Counted from the first letter of the stretch, positions 35,167-47,059 are shown. The stretch is DNA of 49,429 bases from an uncultured Bacteroidaceae bacterium (GCA_905236985.1 CAJORF010000124.1:1-49429); one strand, 5' to 3'. Numbers and translations are program-made. Notes: a model not told the origin generated them from the sequence alone.

Positions 35167-36429
35167 CTAATGTTTTGCCTCAGAACGAAGAGTTAACAAA
35201 TCAGCGACCACATAACAGGAGCCACCGACGAAGATGAAATCATCGGGGGAGGCATCAGCAAGGGCTGTAGTGAGCGTAGCGTCGAGGGAGCCCGTCATGC
35301 GGACATCCATGCCCTTGGCTGCGGCATAGTCTGCGAGCACCTGAGCGGACAGGGCACGCTTCGTGGAAGGTTGGGTGAAATAGAAATGCGCCTTGCGCAA
35401 GCGGGAAAGCAGGTCGATGGCGGTGGTGTAGTCCTTGTCATCTACCATGCCGAACACAACACGTAACGCACGACACCGCTGAGCCTTCAGTTGTTGTACA
35501 ACATAGCGTATGCCAGCGGCGTTGTGACCCGCATCACAAACGAGGCGCGGCGCGGTGCCAAGCGTCTGCCAGCGACCTTGCAGGCCGGTGAGCTCGCTGA
35601 CGTGAGCGAAGCCGTAACGGATGCGAGCGGGAGTGAGGCATTGCTTGTAGAAGGGCTGGCGGCGCAGCTCTGAGAGGGCACACTGTACAGTTGCCATGTT
35701 GGCACGCTGATAGAAGCCCTTCAGCTCGCTGCGAACAGGCGGGAAGGTCTCTTCATCGGCGAAGCGAAGCGGACTACCCATCTCGTGTGCCTTATTCACA
35801 AAGACCTTATGCACAGAGCGATGACCGTTGGTCTCGCCCACGACAACAGGCACTCCGGCCTTCATGATACCGGCTTTCTCGGCAGCAATGCGCCGGAGCG
35901 TATTGCCGAGGAACTGCTGGTGGTCATAGGAGATATTGGTGATGACGGAGAGGTCAGGCGTGATGATGTTGGTGCAGTCCAAACGTCCGCCTAAGCCCAC
36001 CTCGACAACAGCCACATCGACCTCCTGTTCCGCAAAGTAGAGGAAGGCGAGGACTGTGGTCAGCTCAAAGAACGAGGGATGCAAAGGCTCGAAGAACGCA
36101 CGCTCATGCTCCACGAAGTCGATGACGCGCTGCTCGGGCATCATCACGCCGTTCACACGCGCGCGCTCGCGAAAATCAATAAGGTGTGGCGATGTGTAGA
36201 GTCCAACCTTCAGTCCGCACGACTGCAGGATGGCGGCCAGCGTCGATGAGACTGATCCCTTGCCATTGGTGCCAGCGACGTGGATGGTGCGGAAGCGACG
36301 GTGGGGATGACCGAAGTGCTCGTCGAGGGCAAGCGTAGTGGAGAGCCCCTCTTTATACGCTCCAGCCCCGATGTTGGAGAACAACGGGGCTGCATTGTAG
36401 AGATAGTTGACGGTTTGTGCGTAGTCCAT
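35167..36429 (-). CDS. folC: Dihydrofolate / folylpolyglutamate synthase
   Basis: Mur-ligase-type enzyme that adds glutamate to dihydropteroate and folates. The 420-aa protein has the ATP loop VAGTNGKGSVSSTLAAIL, the folate-associated segment LYTSPHLIDFRERARVNG, the Mur motif VVEVGLGGRLDCTN and the C-terminal FGMVDDKD segment. ATG 36429 overlaps the dnaJ stop by one base (TGATG), so it is probably translated by coupling. The GTG one codon earlier is less likely. It ends the grpE-dnaJ-folC unit. Confidence 0.94.
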   Translation of the reverse strand: MDYAQTVNYLYNAAPLFSNIGAGAYKEGLSTTLALDEHFGHPHRRFRTIHVAGTNGKGSVSSTLAAILQSCGLKVGLYTSPHLIDFRERARVNGVMMPEQRVIDFVEHERAFFEPLHPSFFELTTVLAFLYFAEQEVDVAVVEVGLGGRLDCTNIITPDLSVITNISYDHQQFLGNTLRRIAAEKAGIMKAGVPVVVGETNGHRSVHKVFVNKAHEMGSPLRFADEETFPPVRSELKGFYQRANMATVQCALSELRRQPFYKQCLTPARIRYGFAHVSELTGLQGRWQTLGTAPRLVCDAGHNAAGIRYVVQQLKAQRCRALRVVFGMVDDKDYTTAIDLLSRLRKAHFYFTQPSTKRALSAQVLADYAAAKGMDVRMTGSLDATLTTALADASPDDFIFVGGSCYVVADLLTLRSEAKH

Positions 36430-37637
36430 CACTCAAACATCTGTTTGAAGCGGTTGAAGAAGTTGGTCTTGGCACTAACGTTAGGGCGCAGGTTGTCGCT
36501 ACCGCGCATCCGCTCGAAAGTTTCGCGCTCGTCGCGCGAGAGGCTCTCGGGGATATAGACGGAGACGTTGACGATGAGGTCGCCCATGCCATAGCCATAG
36601 CCCTTGAGGGCGGGCAGTCCCTTGCCGCGCAGACGCAGCACCTTGCCGGGCTGTGTGCCCGGATCGATCTTGACCTTCACGGCTCCGTCGAGTGTAGGCA
36701 CTTCGACGCTGCCGCCGAGCGTAGCTGTCACGATGTCGATGAGCAGGTTGTGAATCAGGTCGTTGCCCTGACGCACGAAGTTCTTGTCCTGCTCCACCTC
36801 AACAAACACCTGGATGTCGCCCGGGATGCCATTGTGGATGGCTGCATCGCCCTTGCCGGGAACGTTGACGACCATGCCGTCCTGCACGCCAGCGGGGATG
36901 TTGACCTCAATGACTTCCTCACCCGTCGTGACGCCCGTGCCGCCGCAGAGGTGGCACTTGTTCTTGATGATGGTGCCTTCGCCACCGCAGTCGGGACAGG
37001 GACTCTGTGTCTGCATCATGCCAAACATGGAGCGCGTCTGACGCAGGACATAGCCCGAACCGTGGCAAGTGGGACAGGTCTGCGTGTCGCCCGAACCGTG
37101 TTCGGTGCCGCTGCCGTGGCAGTGGTTGCAGGTGATCTTCTTCTTGACCTTGAACTTCTTGGTGACCCCCGTGGCACATTCCTTCAGCGTCAGACGCACC
37201 TTCAGGCGCAGGTCGCCTCCGCGATGCTGAGCCTTGCGGGCTCCACCGCCGAAGCCGCTACCGAAGCCGCCTCCGAATCCACTGCCGAAGGGGTTGAAGC
37301 CGCCAGCGCCGCCGAAAAGGTCGCCGAAGATGTCGCCGAACTGCGAGAAGATGTCATCCATGGACATATTCTGATAGCCACCGCTTGCACCGCCCACGCC
37401 TGCGAAACCGAATTGGTCGTAGCGTTGACGCTTCTGCGGATCGTGGAGCACATCGTAGGCTTCAGCCGCCTCCTTGAACTTGGCTTCGGCTTCCTTCTTC
37501 TCGGCCTCGGACTTGTCGCCCTGACGGTCGGGGTGGTATTTAATGGCCATTTTCTTGTACGCCGTCTTGATTTCCTGCTCTGTGGCATTCTTCGCGACGC
37601 CAAGGACCTCGTAATAATCTCGTTTCTGTTCTGCCAT
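36429..37637 (-). CDS. dnaJ: Chaperone protein DnaJ (Hsp40)
   Basis: Type I J-protein, co-chaperone of DnaK. J-domain (residues 1-75) with the HPD motif in YHPDRQGD, then a Gly/Phe-rich region ([13 protein letters not shown]), then four zinc-binding CxxCxGxG repeats ([32 protein letters not shown]) and the C-terminal client-binding domains. Length is 402 aa. The start [13 protein letters not shown] is standard. It lies downstream of grpE across a 160-bp gap that contains short repeats. Confidence 0.97.
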   Translation of the reverse strand: MAEQKRDYYEVLGVAKNATEQEIKTAYKKMAIKYHPDRQGDKSEAEKKEAEAKFKEAAEAYDVLHDPQKRQRYDQFGFAGVGGASGGYQNMSMDDIFSQFGDIFGDLFGGAGGFNPFGSGFGGGFGSGFGGGARKAQHRGGDLRLKVRLTLKECATGVTKKFKVKKKITCNHCHGSGTEHGSGDTQTCPTCHGSGYVLRQTRSMFGMMQTQSPCPDCGGEGTIIKNKCHLCGGTGVTTGEEVIEVNIPAGVQDGMVVNVPGKGDAAIHNGIPGDIQVFVEVEQDKNFVRQGNDLIHNLLIDIVTATLGGSVEVPTLDGAVKVKIDPGTQPGKVLRLRGKGLPALKGYGYGMGDLIVNVSVYIPESLSRDERETFERMRGSDNLRPNVSAKTNFFNRFKQMFE

Positions 37638-37658
37638 GTTGAGTGCGGCTCTGCCGCA

Positions 37659-37766
37659 GTTTAAGGTTTAATGTTTAAGGTTTAATGTGGGATGTGTTGC
37701 TGCTTGCGATGTTTGGCGTTTAGGTTTTCTGAAGTCTAACGGTATTTACATTAAACTTTAAACCTT
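37659..37766. repeat. Short A+T-rich repeats between grpE and dnaJ
   Basis: A 14-bp unit GTTTAAGGTTTAAT is present twice head to tail (37659-37686). An inverted relative CATTAAACTTTAAACCTT lies at 37749-37766, so the gap can fold into a long imperfect hairpin. GCGGC...GCCGC (37646-37658) adds a small hairpin near the dnaJ start. Confidence 0.7.
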
Positions 37767-37796
37767 CAACTTTTAACTTCGCGCGCCGCGCGTGCC

Positions 37797-38399
37797 TTAC
37801 ATTCCTACTGCCACTTTGGCATGACGTATGACATGATCATTGAGCGTATAGCCTTTCTCGACACAGTCGATGACGCGTCCCTTCTGCTCGTCGGGCACGC
37901 CCGGGACTTGTGCAATAGCCTCATGGAGATCGACGTCGAAGTCCTTGCCTTCGGTGTCAATCTGCTTGACTCCGAGACCTTCGAGCGCCTTGATGAACTT
38001 CTGGTAGATGAGCTCCACACCTTCAGCGACTGCGGCGACGTCCTCGGCATTCTTCATGGAGGGCAGTGCGCGTTCAAGGTCATCGACAATAGGCAGGAGG
38101 GCTGTGACGGCTGACTTGGAGCCGTTGAGGATGAGGTCAGCCTTCTCCTTGATAGTGCGACGGCGGTAGTTCTCGAACTCGGCTTGCTTGTATAATGCCT
38201 GTGTCTTAAGCTCCTCTATCTCGGCTTGGGCGAGGGCGAGCAGCTCTTCGGGCGTCTTCTCGGCTTCGGGTGCTTCGCTGTCGGAACCGACGACGGGATC
38301 ATCGGACGCAGGGGACTCGGTGGTGTTATCCTTTTCGGTGTCCTCGACAGGCACTTCGTGCTCGAGGATCTCTTCTTTGTCTTTCAATTCTTCACTCAT
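37797..38399 (-). CDS. grpE: Nucleotide exchange factor GrpE
   Basis: Releases ADP from DnaK. The 200-aa protein has an acidic disordered N-terminus (EDTEKDNTTESPASDD), a long helix (AQAEIEELKTQALYKQAEFENYRRRTIKEKADL) and the C-terminal beta domain ending VIDCVEKGYTLNDHVIRHAKVAVG, the family signature. ATG 38399 (MSEELKDKEE) is chosen; an in-frame extension to 38489 lacks similarity to the family. It heads grpE-dnaJ-folC. Confidence 0.96.
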   Translation of the reverse strand: MSEELKDKEEILEHEVPVEDTEKDNTTESPASDDPVVGSDSEAPEAEKTPEELLALAQAEIEELKTQALYKQAEFENYRRRTIKEKADLILNGSKSAVTALLPIVDDLERALPSMKNAEDVAAVAEGVELIYQKFIKALEGLGVKQIDTEGKDFDVDLHEAIAQVPGVPDEQKGRVIDCVEKGYTLNDHVIRHAKVAVGM

Positions 38400-38500
38400 A
38401 ATTCTTTGTCTTTGGTTTGCCTTCCTTCCAGCAAATATCGTGCCAAAGTTCATGGGGTTCAAGGGTTCAAGAGTAATCCCTATTTTCACTTTTCATTCTT

Positions 38501-40132
<1,632 letters not shown>

Positions 40133-40174
40133 TTACGATTGGACTATTGACAATATTTCATTTTTTTGCGGCTG

Positions 40175-40182
40175 CAAAGGTA
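40175..40182 (-). promoter_or_regulatory. Promoter of the ABC-F gene
   Basis: TACCTTTG on the minus strand, 48 bases before the ATG. Confidence 0.6.
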
Positions 40183-40243
40183 CAACATTTTTTCGACATG
40201 CCCCTCACTTTTGCTTGGAAATGAAAAGAAAAACAAGCTTTTC

Positions 40244-40275
40244 TTTGGTTTTTCGCCCGCTTAATCGTACCTTTG
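40244..40275 (+). promoter_or_regulatory. Promoter of the MFS gene
   Basis: TTTG (40244-40247), 20 bases, TACCTTTG (40268-40275), 46 bases before the ATG at 40322. Confidence 0.75.
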
Positions 40276-40321
40276 CGCCCAAATAGCAAAAATGGAAATC
40301 GATTAATTACAAAAACACTAC

Positions 40322-41950
40322 ATGACACAAGCAATTCAAAAGACTTTGCGGGACAGCGCGGCGATGCGCTGGACGGCTCTGCTGCTGCTGGCGTTTGCCA
40401 TGTTCTGCAGCTACGTATTCATGGACATCCTATCGCCCATCAAGGACTTGATGCAGGACACTCGCGGCTGGGACAGCGCGTCGTTTGGCCGTATGCAGGG
40501 TGCTGAGGTCTTCCTCAATGTCTATGCCTTCTTCCTGATTCTCGCTGGCATCATCCTGGACAAGATGGGCGTGCGCTTCACCGCCGTGCTGTCGGGAGCC
40601 GTGATGCTCTTCGGCGGTCTCATCAAATTCTATGCCGTGAGCGATGCCTTTGTCGGCACAGGCTTAGAGGCGTGGTTCACTAACAACCTCAACTGGAACG
40701 GCGATCTGCCCTTCGTCGGTCCCATCCTGCCGTTCTGTGAAGGTATGCCCGCGTCGGCCAAGCTGGCTGCACTTGGCTTCATGTTCTTTGGCTGCGGCTG
40801 CGAGATGGCGGGTATCACCGTGAGCCGTGGCATCGTCAAGTGGTTCAAGGGTCGCGAGACGGCACTGGCAATGGGCTCCGAGATGGCTCTGGCCCGTCTG
40901 GGTGTCGCCACGTGCATGATCTTCTCACCGTTCTTTGCCAAGCTGGGCGGCGAAGTGCATGTGGATAACGCAGTGAAGTTCGGCGTGGTGCTGCTCTGCA
41001 TCGCCCTGATGATGTTCATCGTCTATTTCTTCATGGACAAGAAGTTGGATGCGCAGACTGGTGAGGCCGAAGAGAAGGATGATCCCTTCAAGGCCAGCGA
41101 CTTGTGGACTATTTTCTCCAGTCTGGGCTTTTGGCTCGTGGCCCTGCTGTGCGTGCTCTACTACAGTGCCATCTTCCCCTTCCAGAAATATGCCGTCAAT
41201 ATGCTGCAGTGCAACCTGACGCTCGATGCTGCCGACCCCGACAGCTTCTGGGGCAGCAATTCCGTAACCATCGTGCAGTACATCATCATGCTCGTCGTGG
41301 CCGGTGCTTCCTTCTCCAGCAATTTCGTCAAAACCAACAAGGGACTGAAGAACAGCCTGATGGGTCTGGCCGTAGCGGCCTTGGTGGTCTATTGCTATAT
41401 GGGTTATATGCGCGGCACAGCAGAGACCATCTTCGCGGTGTTCCCGCTCTTGGCCGTGGCCATCACTCCTATCCTCGGCAACTATGTTGACCACAAGGGC
41501 AAGGCAGCAACGATGCTGATGCTCGGTTCTATCCTGCTCGTCATCTGCCACCTGACATTCGCCTTCATTCTGCCTGCTTTCAAGGGCAACGCAGTCGGCG
41601 GCACCATCGTGGCTTATGTGACCATCCTCGTCCTCGGTGCTTCCTTCTCTCTGGTGCCAGCCGCCCTGTGGCCTTCCGTGCCTAAACTCGTCGATGAGAA
41701 GATCATCGGTTCGGCTTACGCCTGCATCTTCTGGATCCAGAATATCGGCCTCGGCCTCTTCCCCGCCCTCATCGGCATCGTGCTCAACAACACCAACGAG
41801 CCAGGCAAAGCCGCCCATGAGCTCGACTACACTTGGGCACTGGTGATGCTGGCTGCCCTCGGTATCGCCTCCCTGCTCATCTCCATCTATCTGAAGGCGG
41901 TGGATAAGCGCAAGGGATACGGTCTCGAAGAGCCGAATATCAAGGCATAG
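40322..41950 (+). CDS. Major facilitator superfamily transporter
   Basis: A 542-aa inner-membrane protein with about 12 hydrophobic segments. The first cytosolic loop carries an MFS-type GIILDKMGVRFTAVLSG motif, and its counterpart in the second half is GNYVDHKGKAATMLMLG. An extra loop with an amphipathic stretch separates segments 3 and 4. Some segments recall the MFSD1-like branch (ALWPSVPKLVDEKIIGSAYACIFWIQNIGLGLFP). The substrate is unknown. It has its own promoter; the large exported-protein gene follows 59 bases later. Confidence 0.88.
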   Translation: MTQAIQKTLRDSAAMRWTALLLLAFAMFCSYVFMDILSPIKDLMQDTRGWDSASFGRMQGAEVFLNVYAFFLILAGIILDKMGVRFTAVLSGAVMLFGGLIKFYAVSDAFVGTGLEAWFTNNLNWNGDLPFVGPILPFCEGMPASAKLAALGFMFFGCGCEMAGITVSRGIVKWFKGRETALAMGSEMALARLGVATCMIFSPFFAKLGGEVHVDNAVKFGVVLLCIALMMFIVYFFMDKKLDAQTGEAEEKDDPFKASDLWTIFSSLGFWLVALLCVLYYSAIFPFQKYAVNMLQCNLTLDAADPDSFWGSNSVTIVQYIIMLVVAGASFSSNFVKTNKGLKNSLMGLAVAALVVYCYMGYMRGTAETIFAVFPLLAVAITPILGNYVDHKGKAATMLMLGSILLVICHLTFAFILPAFKGNAVGGTIVAYVTILVLGASFSLVPAALWPSVPKLVDEKIIGSAYACIFWIQNIGLGLFPALIGIVLNNTNEPGKAAHELDYTWALVMLAALGIASLLISIYLKAVDKRKGYGLEEPNIKA

Positions 41951-42009
41951 TCCTTAATTTATATTGTTCACCTCATAAGATGTGCTAAAAAAAAAACACA
42001 AAACTAATA

Positions 42010-45000
42010 ATGAAAAGAACTGCATTGCTCACTGCATGGCTTTTGGCGTGTGCCACCATAGCCAGCGCACAAAACTGGATCGACATCACAAGCGACTATG
42101 TAAAGAATCCGGGCTACGACGACAACACGACAACGGGATGGACTTTGGTACAAAACAGCGGAGGCAGAGGGGCTGTTGTGAATTGCATGGAGTTCTGGCA
42201 AGGTACATGGAATATCTATCAAACCATCCCTTCGCTAAGCGCAGGACGCTACCGCATCAGCGTGCAGGGTTACTACCGGCCTGGCAACCACGACAATGCA
42301 GCGGTGCAGGCTCATGAAAACGGCACCGAGGAGCTGACCTGCTTCCTCTATGCCAATGATGAGGAGACGCCCATCATGAGCGAATTCTCCTATTACTCAA
42401 CGGAATACATCGACGGATGCTGGACATACGGCAACTACTGGGCTGGCAACGTTCGCTATTATCCCAACTCCATGGAGTCGGGTGCCGTGTTCTTCCAACG
42501 AGGATATTACCTCGGCAATGAAGTTGTCGTTGAACTTCAAGCCAATGAGGCGTTGACCTTCGGACTGAAGAACGACCGATGGACTGCGAACAACTGGGTG
42601 CTCTTCGACAACTGGAAGTTGGAATACTGGGGAAGAGAGGTGGCTGTCACATCCGTCAAGCTCGACCAAACCACGGCGAAGATGAAACAGGGGGAACAGC
42701 TGCAACTGAAAGCCACTGTGTTGCCCGACAATGCCACATTCAAGAGCGTCACCTTCACCAGCAGCAATGAGGCAGTGGCCACCGTTGATGCCGACGGACT
42801 CGTCACAGCCTTCAAGCCAGGCATCACCACCATCACCGCCACGTCCACCAGGTACGAGAACAAGAGTGCCAAATGCATCATCACCATCGAAGCCAACAAT
42901 GTGACTCCTGCTGCTGTCATCATCAACGAGGTGCAGCAAGCCAACGTGGATATGTTCATCGACCCGTCGTTCAACTACGGCGGATGGATTGAGCTGTATA
43001 ACTCGACCGACGCAGCCGTAGTACTTGACGGACTCTACGTACAAGATGACACGGGACACCGCTTTGCCCTGACAAGCACGCGCAACGGTATGATTCCCGC
43101 CAAGGGTTTCCTGGCATTGTGGTTTGACCATTTCTCTTGGTGGACACCCAAGACCATCGACTTCAAGCTCGACAACGACGGCGGCACCATCGCCATCTCC
43201 AACGAGCAGGGCACAGTGCTCTCGCAGTTCGACTACCCGCCCGCCATTGCACGAACATCCTACGCCCGCACGACCGACGGCGGCAACGAATGGGCATATA
43301 CCGACCAGCCGACACCTGGAGCTACCAACGCCACGTCCGCTTTCGCCGAGACGCGTCTGGAAACTCCTACCTTCGACAGGGTTGGAGGTTTGTTCTCCGA
43401 AAATTTCACTGTCAAATTGACCAATCAACCCAGCGGTGTCACCATCCGCTATACCACCGACGGCAGCACACCGACGCTCGAAAATGGTGAAACGAGCACC
43501 AATGGAAACTTCAATATCTCACAGACCACCATTCTGCGCGTGCGCTATTTCAAGAATGGCATGATCTCCAGCCCTGTCGTCACGCGTTCCTTTATAAAGA
43601 AAGACAGAACCTACACACTCCCCGTGCTCTCTCTCGTATCCGACCCCAAAAACCTCACGGGTGCCGACTACGGCATCTTCGTACAAGGCAACGGCAACGG
43701 ACGTCCGGGCAACGGACAGAGTGCCAACTGCAACTGGAACATGGACTGGGATCGTCCGGCCAACATCGAGTTCATGACACCCGCCAAAGGAGAAGCTGAA
43801 TTCAACCAGGAAGTGGGCATCGAGGCTTCGGGCGGATGGAGTCGCGCATGGGACCCCCATTCCTTCAACATCAAGGCCAGCAAGACTTACGAGGGTGTCA
43901 ACCGCATGGACTATCAGTTCTTCGAGAACAAACCCTTCCTGCGCCATAAAGGTCTGAAGGTGCGCAATGGTGGCAACGACACCAGTCAACGCATCAAGGA
44001 CGGCGCTCTTCAGGAGGTTGTGCGGACTTCAGAACTTTACGTTGAGACGCAGTCCTTCCTGCCTGTGCACCTCTATCAAAACGGAAGATACATCGGTGTG
44101 CTCAACCTGCGCGAGCCCAACAACAAAAACTATGCCTCCGCCAACTACGGCATCGGAACTGATGACGATGAGATGGATCAGTGGAAGATGTCTCCCGACA
44201 GCGGTTATGTGCAGCAGGTCGGAACGAAGGATGTGTTCAACGAATGGTACTCGCTCGCACAAAATGCCAGTGAGGCCCTCGCCTACGAACGTATCAAGCA
44301 GATCGTGGATATCGAGGAGATGTGCAACTATCTGGCCGTGCAATGCTACCTTGGCGGCAACGACTATCCCAAGAATAACATCAAGAGCTTCCGCGAACGT
44401 TCCGAGGGGCAATCCAACAGCCGCTTCCGCGCCATACTCTTCGACCTCGACTTCGCCTTTTCAAAATCCAATGGCTTCACGTGGTTCTTCAACGATTCAC
44501 AGTATTGGACCTACGACAAGCTCTTAGGAGCACAGGTCATCGCCAAATACGGAGAACAATTGTCGGGTGAGATTGAATTTGTCACCATTATTAAGAATAT
44601 GCTCCAGAACGAAGAGTTCAAGAAACAGTTCATCGACCAGTGCTGCATCGTGACTGGAAGCGTCTTCGAGCCTTCACGCGCACGAGAGGTCATCACCGAT
44701 ATCATCAACCAAATGGCTGCCGCTGGACACAACGCCAGCAATAGTGGCAACGAATTGATCAATAACATCAATGCTAACCGCCAGGACAATACGTACAACA
44801 ATATCCGCAGATTCTTCGGACTCGAAGAGCCCAAGAGCGTCACACTCTCATCAAACATCAAGGAGGCCGGCCTGCTCATCAACGGTCTGAACGTGCCAAC
44901 GGGTAAGTTCTCCGGCAAGCTCTTTGCCCCCGTAACCGTCACGACGGCTGCACCGGCTGGCTACCGCTTCGTCGGATGGCAGTCCAATCAGTCATCGGCT

Positions 45001-46374
45001 GGAATGGCTCTCTTCAGTAAAGGCAGCGAGTGGAACTACTATGACCAGGGATCGCTCGACGACGTGGACTGGACAGCCCCCAACTTTGCCAACACATGGC
45101 CCAAAGGCGATGCACCCCTCGGTTACTTCGTGGGCGACAACAACAGCCGTGGCTACAAGACTGATCTCGACTTTGGCGGCAATAACAGCAACAAACGTCC
45201 CACATACTACTTCCGCAAGCAGGTCAACCTCAACGACGCCCCCAAGAGCACTGAGAGCATTACCCTCAACTGGGTAGCCGACGACGGCTTCATCGTCTAT
45301 GTCAACGGCACCGAGGCTGGACGCTACAATATGCCTTCGGGCGAGGTCAGCTTCAACTCTTTCGCTTCGACCTACGCTTCAGGCAATCCCGACAATGGTT
45401 CGATGCCCCTCGACGCCTCACTCTTCAAACGTGGGGCCAACGTCATCGCCATCGAGCTTCACAACAACGCCGCCAACTCGACCGATGTGATGTGGGACGC
45501 AGAACTCATTTACATCAAAGAAAATGCAGGCAACATCGCTTCAACGGAACTGGCATACGCTATCCCCGGAAATGTCTCATCCATCACACTCACTGCCATC
45601 TACGAGAAGATGAATGTCAACGACAGCGAGGCATGGGATGCCCATCCCGTCAAGATCAATGAGGTGAGTGCTGACAATGAAATCTATGTCAGCGATCTCT
45701 TCAAGAAAAGCGACTGGATCGAGCTCTACAACACCACTGATGCCGAAATTGATGTGGCTGGAATGTACCTCTCCGACCACCTCGATGAACCAGAGAAGTG
45801 GCAGATTCCCGCCTCCGACGGCACTTATTCTACAAAAATACCTGCCCACGGACACCTCGTCATCTGGTGCGACAAAAACGAGAGCGGTTCACAGCTGCAC
45901 GCCGATTTCAAACTGAACAATGAGGACGGCAGCCTCGTCGTGCTCACCGCTGAGGACAGGAGCTGGGCAGACACACTCATCTATTGCAGCCACGACGGCT
46001 ACCACTCTGTAGGTCTCTATCCCGACGGCGGATCCAAGCTCTACGTCATGGAGCGTTCCACACCAGCCAAGACCAATATCCTCACGACCTTGGCTACCGT
46101 GTGGGATGAGCCTGTCATCGCCAAACCTATCGACGATGCCATCCGTGAACAGGCTGACAACGATCTCCGCCTCGCCTTCGATGGGCACAGTCTAAGCTTG
46201 CAAGGTGCTGCCACCGCCCGCCTTGACATTTACAACACAGGAGGACAGCTCGTGATGACCACTCGCATTAGCCAGTCATCGCCCCTCACCCTCACTACCC
46301 TCCCCAACGGCATCTACGTAGCTCGCGCCACCACTGATGACGAATCTACCACCCTCAAATTCACCCTTCCATAA
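42010..46374 (+). CDS. CotH-kinase / lamin-tail / T9SS-sorted large exported protein
   Basis: A 1454-aa secreted multidomain protein. Signal peptide 1-20; beta-sandwich of about 22-208; bacterial Ig-like (BIG2) about 212-295 (PDNATFKSVTFTSSNEAVATVDADGLVTA); lamin-tail domain about 300-440 (INEVQQ...WIELYNSTDAAVVLDGLYVQDD); chitobiase C-terminal-like domain about 450-530 (YTTDGSTPTLENGE); CotH domain about 535-900 with VLNLRE, ILFDLDFAFS and the N-terminal LPVLSLVSDP; a further beta domain with YFRKQVNL...WVADDGFIVYVNGTEAGRY; a second lamin-tail about 1215-1340; and a C-terminal T9SS type A-like sorting domain (LDIYNTGGQLV...LPNGIYVARA). CotH proteins are atypical protein kinases of spore coats and bacterial surfaces, but the target here is unknown. 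No operon partner is evident. Confidence 0.88.
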   Translation: MKRTALLTAWLLACATIASAQNWIDITSDYVKNPGYDDNTTTGWTLVQNSGGRGAVVNCMEFWQGTWNIYQTIPSLSAGRYRISVQGYYRPGNHDNAAVQAHENGTEELTCFLYANDEETPIMSEFSYYSTEYIDGCWTYGNYWAGNVRYYPNSMESGAVFFQRGYYLGNEVVVELQANEALTFGLKNDRWTANNWVLFDNWKLEYWGREVAVTSVKLDQTTAKMKQGEQLQLKATVLPDNATFKSVTFTSSNEAVATVDADGLVTAFKPGITTITATSTRYENKSAKCIITIEANNVTPAAVIINEVQQANVDMFIDPSFNYGGWIELYNSTDAAVVLDGLYVQDDTGHRFALTSTRNGMIPAKGFLALWFDHFSWWTPKTIDFKLDNDGGTIAISNEQGTVLSQFDYPPAIARTSYARTTDGGNEWAYTDQPTPGATNATSAFAETRLETPTFDRVGGLFSENFTVKLTNQPSGVTIRYTTDGSTPTLENGETSTNGNFNISQTTILRVRYFKNGMISSPVVTRSFIKKDRTYTLPVLSLVSDPKNLTGADYGIFVQGNGNGRPGNGQSANCNWNMDWDRPANIEFMTPAKGEAEFNQEVGIEASGGWSRAWDPHSFNIKASKTYEGVNRMDYQFFENKPFLRHKGLKVRNGGNDTSQRIKDGALQEVVRTSELYVETQSFLPVHLYQNGRYIGVLNLREPNNKNYASANYGIGTDDDEMDQWKMSPDSGYVQQVGTKDVFNEWYSLAQNASEALAYERIKQIVDIEEMCNYLAVQCYLGGNDYPKNNIKSFRERSEGQSNSRFRAILFDLDFAFSKSNGFTWFFNDSQYWTYDKLLGAQVIAKYGEQLSGEIEFVTIIKNMLQNEEFKKQFIDQCCIVTGSVFEPSRAREVITDIINQMAAAGHNASNSGNELINNINANRQDNTYNNIRRFFGLEEPKSVTLSSNIKEAGLLINGLNVPTGKFSGKLFAPVTVTTAAPAGYRFVGWQSNQSSAGMALFSKGSEWNYYDQGSLDDVDWTAPNFANTWPKGDAPLGYFVGDNNSRGYKTDLDFGGNNSNKRPTYYFRKQVNLNDAPKSTESITLNWVADDGFIVYVNGTEAGRYNMPSGEVSFNSFASTYASGNPDNGSMPLDASLFKRGANVIAIELHNNAANSTDVMWDAELIYIKENAGNIASTELAYAIPGNVSSITLTAIYEKMNVNDSEAWDAHPVKINEVSADNEIYVSDLFKKSDWIELYNTTDAEIDVAGMYLSDHLDEPEKWQIPASDGTYSTKIPAHGHLVIWCDKNESGSQLHADFKLNNEDGSLVVLTAEDRSWADTLIYCSHDGYHSVGLYPDGGSKLYVMERSTPAKTNILTTLATVWDEPVIAKPIDDAIREQADNDLRLAFDGHSLSLQGAATARLDIYNTGGQLVMTTRISQSSPLTLTTLPNGIYVARATTDDESTTLKFTLP

Positions 46375-46434
46375 AAGCCCCTCAATAATTCCTTTCCTAT
46401 AACAAGTTCCCAAAATCCCCCTTCCATAGTTAGT

Positions 46435-46457
46435 GCCTCGCGGTTTTCCCGCGAGGC
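46435..46457 (+). terminator. Terminator of the CotH gene
   Basis: Perfect 9-bp stem GCCTCGCGG/CCGCGAGGC with loop TTTTC, followed by CTTTCCCCC. It lies 60 bases after the stop and 12 before the next ATG. Confidence 0.65.
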
Positions 46458-46468
46458 CTTTCCCCCTC

Positions 46469-47059
46469 ATGAAAACCCTCCTCTATCTCCACGGTTTCGC
46501 CAGTAGCGGAGCAACGGGCACCGCCACCTCCCTCCGCAATGCCCTCTACGAATACGGTGTGCAGGTCATCGCCCCCGACATCCCCGTGATGCCAGCCGAT
46601 GCCCTCCCCTTTCTCCGCCAGCAAGCCGCCGACCTCCAACCTGACCTCATCGTGTCCACTTCTATGGGCGCGATGTATGCCGAGCAGCTACGCGGCTACC
46701 TTCGCATCCTTGTCAACCCTTCGTTCTGTATGGCGCGCCTCCTCACCTTCGGTGGCATGGGACGCAAGCCCTTCCGCAATCCCCGTCAGGACGGTGCCAA
46801 GGATTTCAAAGTCGATAAAGACATGATTGCTCAGTATCGCGAGTTAGAGAAACACTGTTTCGAAGGCATAACGCCCGCTGACCGCGAACTTGTCTATGGA
46901 CTCTTCGGCGAGCACGACAAGCGCGTCAACTGCCAGCCACAATTCAAGAAAGCCTACGGTACAGCACATTTCGCCACCTTTGATGGCGAACACTTCCTCA
47001 ACGATGTCATTCTCAAACGCACCGTCTTACCACTCGTAAAGCAACTACTGGCCGTTTAG
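46469..47059 (+). CDS. YqiA/YcfP-type alpha/beta-hydrolase esterase
   Basis: A 196-aa cytosolic hydrolase. LLYLHGFASSG is the oxyanion-hole region, STSMGAMYA contains the nucleophile Ser, GEHDKRVN the acid, and FDGEHFLND the His. YqiA of E. coli is a small esterase of this type. ATG 46469 is preferred to an in-frame GTG at 46433, because the terminator-like hairpin occupies that stretch. It has no obvious promoter of its own. Confidence 0.82.
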   Translation: MKTLLYLHGFASSGATGTATSLRNALYEYGVQVIAPDIPVMPADALPFLRQQAADLQPDLIVSTSMGAMYAEQLRGYLRILVNPSFCMARLLTFGGMGRKPFRNPRQDGAKDFKVDKDMIAQYRELEKHCFEGITPADRELVYGLFGEHDKRVNCQPQFKKAYGTAHFATFDGEHFLNDVILKRTVLPLVKQLLAV

